This document shows, one piece after another, positions 8,228-12,413 of a stretch of 12,413 bases of DNA. Position numbers and translations under genes: made by a program. The notes below the pieces were generated by a model, which saw only the letters and a program-made list of their open reading frames with translations, was not told the origin of the DNA and searched no databases. The stretch spans positions 1 through 12,413 of the forward strand of contig QIHU01000827.1 in NCBI GenBank assembly GCA_003231035.1, in the 5' to 3' direction. The stretch comes from Acidobacteriota bacterium (lineage in GTDB: Bacteria; Acidobacteriota; Thermoanaerobaculia; Multivoradales; SZUA-115). Each line of letters starts with the position of its first letter. The stretch's first letter is position 1.

Positions 8228-8263
8228 CGGGCCAATGATATCGACTCGATACAAGCTTGACAA
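8228..8263 (-). promoter_or_regulatory. Promoter of the MarR gene
   Basis: On the minus strand, TTGTCA (8263-8258) and TATCAT (8240-8235) are separated by exactly 17 bases; each hexamer differs from the sigma70-type consensus at one position. The expected transcription start falls at about 8230-8226, on the ATG itself. The palindrome at 8239-8251 covers the spacer and two bases of the -10, so a protein bound there would block RNA polymerase. Confidence 0.65.
8239..8251. promoter_or_regulatory. Candidate MarR operator O1 (perfect 13-bp palindrome)
   Basis: TATCGA-C-TCGATA is a perfect inverted repeat about a central base. It lies inside the MarR promoter, overlapping spacer and -10. A near copy occurs 46 bp away centre to centre. 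Size, symmetry and position are typical of a MarR-dimer site; binding by this regulator is inferred. Confidence 0.65.
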
Positions 8264-8285
8264 CCGGACCCTGATCCTAAATAGT
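8257..8285 (+). promoter_or_regulatory. Promoter of the exported-protein gene
   Basis: A perfect -35 TTGACA (8257-8262) is followed after 17 bases by AATAGT (8280-8285), which matches four of six -10 positions. The -35 occupies the same bases as the -35 of the opposing MarR promoter (TTGACAA reads as TTGTCAA on the other strand), so the two promoters should compete for polymerase. The predicted start near 8292 lies within operator O2. Confidence 0.55.
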
Positions 8286-8297
8286 GTCGACTCGATA
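8285..8297. promoter_or_regulatory. Candidate MarR operator O2 (near-perfect palindrome)
   Basis: TGTCGA-C-TCGATA differs from O1 at one base, giving a 13-bp palindrome with a single mismatched pair. It shares an exact 11-base core, TCGACTCGATA, with O1. It covers the last -10 base and the predicted start site of the plus-strand promoter, so binding should repress the exported-protein gene. Confidence 0.6.
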
Positions 8298-8319
8298 TTA
8301 ATCGTCGAACCTCAACCCT

Positions 8320-8334
8320 GAGCCCGACGGGCTC
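8320..8334 (+). other. Hairpin in the 5' leader of the exported-protein gene
   Basis: GAGCCC (8320-8325) pairs perfectly with GGGCTC (8329-8334) across the 3-base loop GAC, immediately before the ribosome site AAAGGAAG (8336-8343). It lies in the predicted leader and could stabilise the mRNA or modulate ribosome access. No riboswitch architecture is apparent. Confidence 0.4.
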
Positions 8335-8349
8335 GAAAGGAAGCCAGCC

Positions 8350-9090
8350 ATGAAAAACCTACTCCGCCGGGTCGCCTCCCTGACCCTCGCCTTGCTCACC
8401 ATCGCCGCCTGCTTGCCGGCGGCCGCTGAGATTCAGCCTACGCCGAAGACCGACGATCTGGAGATCACAGCGGCCTCCGTGACCTATCTCGAGGAACTCG
8501 ATCTCTTGGTCTTCGAGCAGCGAGTGAAGGGGCGCGCGGGGCGGACCACTCCCACGGCACGCGGCGGGATGCAGGGAGCGCCGGTGCTGGGCTACGTCTT
8601 CCCCACCACTCTCAAGGCAAGCGATGTCGGATTTGGCCAGGTGGAAGGAATCGTCGCTCTCGCCGTCACCTCGCACCCGGACTTCGACGACACACCGTTG
8701 TGGGACGAGGACAACGACAGCGACTACGGCAACGATGGCAAGATCTTCCACACCCACTGGGTGGTCCTCGCCCCGGACGAGCGCGTGGCCGGCGGTCTGG
8801 CGGTGGTTGAGTTCGACCTAGCCGACGCCACCGTCACCATCGCCCCCACCAATCCCGGCATGCCGATGTACATGGACTCCCCCGGCTTCTCGGTTCTCAC
8901 TCACGGCGCCACCCTCAAGGTGCTCGTCCCCGCCAGCCGAGTCCGCGGCAGCAAGAGATTCAACTTCGACGCCGTCTCCGCCTACATGGAGGTCAACACA
9001 GAAGATCCCAAGCGTCCGCTCCTCGGCGTTTACGAGGTCTACTCGGTGCTATCGGGGGATCTCAGTTTGCCCTACGCCGTAAAACACTAG
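8350..9090 (+). CDS. Exported protein of unknown function, possibly a metal-binding lipoprotein
   Basis: 246-residue protein that I do not recognise as a named family. The N-terminus MKNLLRR plus a hydrophobic run is a signal peptide. Two processing routes are visible: a lipobox-like IAAC (Cys21) for lipid attachment, or signal peptidase I cleavage after PAAA (residue 26). The mature protein looks beta-rich. Residues 111-136 hold an acidic stretch, WDEDNDSDYGNDGK with Asp119/121/123/125 spaced as in calcium-binding loops, then HTH (His134, His136); together they suggest a metal site. The start is supported by AAAGGA eight bases upstream. The gene is divergent from the MarR regulator and shares its control region with two operator-like palindromes, so it is probably that regulator's main target. 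A strong hairpin follows the stop. Function is unknown; export and regulation are well supported. Confidence 0.8.
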   Translation: MKNLLRRVASLTLALLTIAACLPAAAEIQPTPKTDDLEITAASVTYLEELDLLVFEQRVKGRAGRTTPTARGGMQGAPVLGYVFPTTLKASDVGFGQVEGIVALAVTSHPDFDDTPLWDEDNDSDYGNDGKIFHTHWVVLAPDERVAGGLAVVEFDLADATVTIAPTNPGMPMYMDSPGFSVLTHGATLKVLVPASRVRGSKRFNFDAVSAYMEVNTEDPKRPLLGVYEVYSVLSGDLSLPYAVKH

Positions 9091-9125
9091 CCAAGAGGCG
9101 GCGAGCGCCTTGCGAGCCCAGATCC

Positions 9126-9153
9126 GTCTCGGGGAGGTCGCTCTCCCCGAGAC
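9126..9153. terminator. Terminator-like hairpin between convergent genes
   Basis: GTCTCGGGGAG (9126-9136) pairs with CTCCCCGAGAC (9143-9153) as a perfect 11-bp stem with a 6-base loop. It lies 35 bases after the exported-protein stop and 13 bases beyond the dehydrogenase stop on the other strand, where a shared bidirectional terminator would sit. Neither strand has a U-tract after the stem, so it may act as a barrier or RNA-stabilising end rather than a classical intrinsic terminator. Confidence 0.6.
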
Positions 9154-9166
9154 CTTGGGCAACCCG

Positions 9167-9868
9167 TTAAAACGGATTGGTCGCAAAGATGGAGAATTCC
9201 GGGATGAAGCCGCGAGAATCCAGTTTGAGGGCGCCGACGATGGCGTCGGCGATCTCTTGGGATCGCAGTTTCCTGTCCGACAGTTCCTGATCGAAGCCCG
9301 CGTTGGCGGAAAAGGCGGTCATCACCTCGCTGGGGTTGACCAGCATCACCCGCACATTGTGACGCCGCAGCTCTTCGCGCCAGCACTCGGTCATCCCGCG
9401 CAGGGCGAACTTCGACGACGAATAGGCCGTACTGCCCCGGCCACCCTTGAGCCCCGAGGTCGACGAGATGTTGATCAGGTTTCCCGAATCCTGGCGCACG
9501 AAATGGCGCGCCGCTTCGCGTGCCATCACGAAGGCGCCAAAAACATTGGTGCGAAAGACCGATTCCAGGTCGCTCAGCTCCATCTCGACCAGTGGCGCGA
9601 AGCGACCGAAACCGGCGTTGTTGACCAAAATATCGATCCGCCCGTGACGCTCGACGAACTCGGCCACCGACCGCACCGCCTCTTGCTCGACCCCGACGTC
9701 CGCCTTAATCCACCCCACGCCGAGTTCGGCGGCGACCTTTTCGAGCGGCTCCCGTTGCCGCCCGGTAATTTCCACGGTGCACCCTTGCGCCACGAGGGCA
9801 GCGGCGATGCCACGGCCAATCCCTGAGGATCCACCGGTGATCAGCGCTTTGGCTCCAGCGAGTTCCAT
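9167..9868 (-). CDS. Short-chain dehydrogenase/reductase (SDR), classical type
   Basis: 233-residue NAD(P)-dependent oxidoreductase with a complete classical SDR signature: TGGSSGIG (11-18) for cofactor binding, Asp57 in KADVG contacting the adenine, NNAG (83-86), Asn108, catalytic Ser136 in NISSTSG, and Tyr149-SSS-Lys153. Arg37 in TGRQ at the end of the second strand favours NADP(H). It should oxidise or reduce an alcohol/carbonyl pair in the cytoplasm; the substrate is unknown. Length is normal for the family. I chose ATG 9868, which has GGGAG nine bases upstream (9878-9882) and starts the protein just before the first beta strand; an upstream start at 10018 would add 50 residues with no family resemblance. 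It is transcribed away from the PLD-like gene and has no same-strand partner in the window. Confidence 0.9.
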   Translation of the reverse strand: MELAGAKALITGGSSGIGRGIAAALVAQGCTVEITGRQREPLEKVAAELGVGWIKADVGVEQEAVRSVAEFVERHGRIDILVNNAGFGRFAPLVEMELSDLESVFRTNVFGAFVMAREAARHFVRQDSGNLINISSTSGLKGGRGSTAYSSSKFALRGMTECWREELRRHNVRVMLVNPSEVMTAFSANAGFDQELSDRKLRSQEIADAIVGALKLDSRGFIPEFSIFATNPF

Positions 9869-9925
9869 CGATCTACTCTCCCTTGTCGTCATTTTGTGTT
9901 GTCCCGGCTGGCAGCGCAATTCCAG

Positions 9926-9936
9926 CACCGCGATCT
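9926..9936 (+). repeat. Direct repeat copy 1 (CACCGCGATCT)
   Basis: Exact 11-base repeat whose second copy lies 116 bp to the right in the same intergenic region. It could be a regulator site or chance; it is not a palindrome. Confidence 0.4.
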
Positions 9937-10041
9937 CACCAGCCGCCCACCGGGGCACCCTACCCGCCTTCGTCCTCGGTGTCATCCGGTCTCTTCCGTC
10001 ACCTTGAACGCACCGCATCCCCCTCGCCGGGTGAGGTCTAA

Positions 10042-10052
10042 CACCGCGATCT
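10042..10052 (+). repeat. Direct repeat copy 2 (CACCGCGATCT)
   Basis: Second exact copy, 11 bases before the TAGAAT -10 candidate (10064-10069) of the PLD-like gene. In that position a bound protein would be placed to affect transcription (inference). Confidence 0.4.
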
Positions 10053-10187
10053 TCGAAAATAGATAGAATATGTGCTCCGCCGCCTTTTCAGTGAAACACC
10101 TCGGCCCCGGCGACCACCCCAAGGTGAGCTAGCCATCATCGTGGGTGCTTCTCGATCGTCAGTCGCCATCCGTAGCAAGGAGAGATC

Positions 10188-12002
10188 ATGCGCGTACGCA
10201 GGAAGAACCCAGCCATCTCAGTACATGCCATCGCGGGCACCCATGTGATCCTGCTTGGGATCGACGCGACCGAGAAGGCGGCCAAGGGGCTGCTCGGTTT
10301 CGCTATCGAGCGGGAGACCCACCGCGGCGGCAAGAAGTCCTGGCTGCGCAACCCCAGGGCCTTCAGCACCGGCGACGGCCCACCCCAGGAGGCTCCCCTT
10401 TCCAGTGAGGCGCCGCTCCAGACTTTCCAGTGGGGCGACTACACCGCTCTGCCCGGCGAGAAATACTCCTACCGGGTGGTCCCGGTTTACGGCAAGCCCG
10501 ATCAGCTCAAGATGGGCAAGGGCGTCAAGGTGACCGTTACCACCGAGGGCGAGGACGACCAGCAGCACGGGGTAATCTTCAACCGCGGCGTCGCCGGTAG
10601 CCAGGCCTACAGCCGGAAGTTTGGCGAACACAAGCGCTGGTACCAAGTCTCGAAGATGGGGCGCACCTTCTGGCAGGAATTCACCAAGCCGGAGACGGTG
10701 CCCAAAGAGGCTTCCTATAAGTGGCTTTCGCGCGGCCTCGAAGAGGCGATGCTACGCTTCATCGGCCAGGCCAAGGGCACGGACTATTCCATCCGCGCCT
10801 CGGTCTACGAGTTCGAGCACATGCCGGCCATCCAGGCCTTCGCCGACGCTCTCGAAACCGGCGCCGACGTCAAGATCATCTACGACGCCAAGCAGAGCGG
10901 CAAAGCTAAGACCGGGCCGTGGCGGGCCACCGAGGCCTCATTGCGCAAAGTCGGGTTACGCAAGAAATCCTCGATCGAGCGCTTCGAGAAGATGATGATC
11001 CCGCGTACCAAGGCCACCATCTCGCATAACAAGTTCATCGTCCTGCTGCACAAGGGGCAGCCGGTCCAAGTGTGGACCGGCTCGACCAACTACACGGCGG
11101 GCGGAATCTACGGGCAGTCGAACGTCGGCCACATCGTCCGCGATCAGAAAGTGGCGCGGAGCTACCACGAATACTGGCGGAAGGTCGCCACCGACCCGGT
11201 GAAGAGCAGCAAGAAGAGCGACCCCGACTCCACCGGCATCCGCAACTGGAACGTCGCCCAGCAGCCCGACCTCGAAGGCGCTCCGCCGCCCAAGTCGATC
11301 ACCACCATCTTCTCGCCGCGCACCTCGACGGCGATGCTCGAATGGTACGCCGACCGGCTGGGCAAAGCGGAAAGCTCGGTGCACTTCACCGCCGCTTTCG
11401 GGGTCAGCCAAGAGATCGCGGAAAAACTGGTCAAGCGCAAACAACCCAAGAGCGGAGAAGGCTTCCAGCGCTACATTCTGCTCGAAAGCAAGCCGAGTTT
11501 CCGGCAATCGAAAAACCGCAAAGACAACGCCGAAGCCAAAGGCCGGCCGGTGCCCAAGGACTACTACGACTTCCGCAAGATCAAGCAGAACCGCATCGCC
11601 TTCGGCGACGTCCTCAAGACCGGGGGCGCCGACGGCGCCTGGCTGCAAGAAGCGCTCACCGGGCTCAACCTCTTCGTCGACTTTTTGCACACCAAGTACA
11701 TGCTCATCGACCCCCTTTCAGACGACCCGGTGGTGATCTCCGGCTCGGCCAACTTCAGCAATGCCTCGACGGTCAACAACGACGAGAACATGCTGATCAT
11801 CCGCGGCAACACACGGGTGGCCGACATCTTCCTCACCGAGTTCATGCGCCTGTTCAACCACTTTCACATCCGCAACCGGATCAACGAGATGAAGCAGGCC
11901 GAGGCCGAAGCCTCCTTCTATCTGGCCGAGGACGACAGTTGGACGGCGCCGTACTACAAGAGCAACACCCAGGAGTGCAACGAGCGGCTCCTGTTCGCTT
12001 AG
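10188..12002 (+). CDS. Phospholipase D superfamily protein with N-terminal beta-sandwich-like domain
   Basis: 604-residue protein without a signal peptide or membrane helix, so probably cytosolic. Residues ~1-115 look like a small fibronectin-III/Ig-like domain (WGDYTALPGEKYSYRVVPVYG at 82-102). Two PLD half-domains follow. The first has His280-x-Lys282 but Leu287 where the HxKx4D motif needs Asp, with GSTN at 298-301. The second is complete, His501-x-Lys503-x4-Asp508, with GSAN at 519-522. PLD enzymes use the two histidines to cleave or transfer phosphodiesters in lipids or nucleic acids; both histidines and lysines are present, so activity is plausible, but lipid versus nucleic acid cannot be decided. 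The ATG has a strong AAGGAG (10177-10182) five bases upstream. The gene ends 6 bp from the stop of the opposing WD40 gene. Confidence 0.85.
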   Translation: MRVRRKNPAISVHAIAGTHVILLGIDATEKAAKGLLGFAIERETHRGGKKSWLRNPRAFSTGDGPPQEAPLSSEAPLQTFQWGDYTALPGEKYSYRVVPVYGKPDQLKMGKGVKVTVTTEGEDDQQHGVIFNRGVAGSQAYSRKFGEHKRWYQVSKMGRTFWQEFTKPETVPKEASYKWLSRGLEEAMLRFIGQAKGTDYSIRASVYEFEHMPAIQAFADALETGADVKIIYDAKQSGKAKTGPWRATEASLRKVGLRKKSSIERFEKMMIPRTKATISHNKFIVLLHKGQPVQVWTGSTNYTAGGIYGQSNVGHIVRDQKVARSYHEYWRKVATDPVKSSKKSDPDSTGIRNWNVAQQPDLEGAPPPKSITTIFSPRTSTAMLEWYADRLGKAESSVHFTAAFGVSQEIAEKLVKRKQPKSGEGFQRYILLESKPSFRQSKNRKDNAEAKGRPVPKDYYDFRKIKQNRIAFGDVLKTGGADGAWLQEALTGLNLFVDFLHTKYMLIDPLSDDPVVISGSANFSNASTVNNDENMLIIRGNTRVADIFLTEFMRLFNHFHIRNRINEMKQAEAEASFYLAEDDSWTAPYYKSNTQECNERLLFA

Positions 12003-12008
12003 GTCCGA

Positions 12009-12413
12009 TCAGCCGGTCCCCTCCGCCGGATCGTCGGCGGCGGCGGGGTTCGGCAACCCTGGACAGATCTCGCGGAAGGGCTTCTCCGGGAGTAGCTGTT
12101 CCCACTCGGTCCTGGTGAGGTTGCGACCGGCCCGTTTACAGGCGCGCTCGAAGAGTTCGTCGTTGTTCAGCGTCCACAACTCGGCGTTCCAGAGCCGGGC
12201 GTTGTCGTCTTCGCTGCCGGTGATCCAGAAAGAGTTGCCCTCGCTGATCGTCACCGTGACCACGGGACCGGTGTGGCCGCGTAGGATCCCCGGAGCGGCG
12301 GACGGATCGGACGCGTCCAGATTCCAGCACATGGCCGTTTCATCCGAGCTTCCGGTGAGCAACCAGCGCCCCTTGACGCCGAAGGCCACGGCGTTGACCG
12401 CATCCTGATGGCC
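12009..12413 (-). CDS. WD40-repeat protein, C-terminal part (5' end outside window)
   Basis: The minus-strand reading frame stays open to the window edge, giving the last 134 residues of a larger protein. Two WD40 blades are readable: one beginning GHQDAVNAVAFG and ending CWNL, and one from ILRGHTGPVV to ARLWN. They are followed by a non-repeat tail containing ACKRAGRNLTRTEWEQLLP, a Pro-rich step and CPGLP. From memory, tails of this kind (RNLT-x2-EW, then Pro and Cys-Pro) close large bacterial WD40 proteins whose N-terminal parts are STAND NTPase, caspase-like, TIR or protein kinase domains. The effector part is not in this window, so function cannot be assigned. Blades act as a protein-binding propeller. 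The gene converges on the PLD-like gene with 6 bp between stops. Confidence 0.85.
   Translation of the reverse strand, partial: GHQDAVNAVAFGVKGRWLLTGSSDETAMCWNLDASDPSAAPGILRGHTGPVVTVTISEGNSFWITGSEDDNARLWNAELWTLNNDELFERACKRAGRNLTRTEWEQLLPEKPFREICPGLPNPAAADDPAEGTG

Larger units (their letters stand above)
9869..10187. other. Divergent intergenic region (319 bp) between SDR and PLD-like genes
   Basis: I see no credible gene here. For the SDR, minus-strand TTGCGC (9919-9914) and CAAAAT (9896-9891) are 17 bases apart and could be a weak promoter with a very short leader. For the PLD-like gene, TAGAAT (10064-10069) matches five of six -10 bases in an AT-richer patch, but its -35 region is poor. 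The 11-base sequence CACCGCGATCT occurs twice, at 9926-9936 and 10042-10052. The right end carries the strong ribosome site of the PLD-like gene. Confidence 0.45.

Noticed and set aside
8228..8263. TTG-started N-terminal extension of the MarR protein
   Set aside because: The segment contains a near-consensus promoter and a perfect palindrome, and adds residues outside the MarR fold.
9869..10018. 50-residue upstream extension of the short-chain dehydrogenase
   Set aside because: The SDR fold begins right after ATG 9868, which has its own ribosome site; the extension has no signal peptide or family resemblance.
10956..11690. Minus-strand open frame (244 codons) opposite the PLD-like gene
   Set aside because: No domain or start context; it mirrors the codon bias of the real gene.
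11072..12118. Plus-strand alternative frame (348 codons) inside the PLD-like gene
   Set aside because: The translation is Arg/Pro/His/Gln-rich and low in complexity, and the overlapping frame has both PLD motifs.

Overview
The window reads as ordinary chromosome from a GC-rich, Gram-negative-type bacterium. GC content is high by eye, genes are tightly packed on both strands, and an O-antigen ligase-type membrane protein points to surface polysaccharide carried on an outer membrane. I cannot fix the phylum. The mix of a CBS-fused GCS2-like ligase, an OPT transporter, secreted proteins of unknown role and a WD40 protein of the STAND/caspase-associated type would suit Acidobacteriota or Myxococcota, but that is inference. 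No rRNA, tRNA, CRISPR array, insertion sequence or integrase was recognised.

Layout: (1) Bases 90-3633 (+) hold a glutamate-cysteine-ligase-like enzyme with two C-terminal CBS domains, followed 25 bp later by an OPT-family transporter. They look like a pair for making or handling gamma-glutamyl or short peptides and moving them across the inner membrane. (2) Bases 3838-7649 (+) hold a secreted alpha/beta hydrolase, an O-antigen ligase/polymerase-like membrane protein, and a SAM-dependent methyltransferase whose start overlaps the ligase stop (ATGA). (3) Bases 7646-9090 hold a MarR-family regulator (-) and a divergently transcribed exported protein of unknown function (+). Between them lies a compact control region. 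Two promoters on opposite strands use the same TTGACAA as their -35 element, and two copies of a TATCGA-C-TCGATA palindrome sit over their core elements. The regulator carries an extra Cys/His-rich C-terminus. (4) Bases 9167-9868 (-) hold a classical short-chain dehydrogenase, separated from region 3 by a strong hairpin. (5) Bases 10188-12413 hold a two-motif phospholipase D superfamily protein (+), which meets tail-to-tail, 6 bp apart, the C-terminal end of a WD40-repeat protein (-) that runs off the window.

Most notable: the MarR/exported-protein switch is the most completely readable regulatory unit here and may be a small sensor-effector system. The PLD protein with one degenerate catalytic motif, beside a WD40 protein whose tail resembles those of large STAND/caspase-type signalling proteins, may mark the edge of a defence or conflict locus. 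The sequence needed to decide that lies beyond the right edge.
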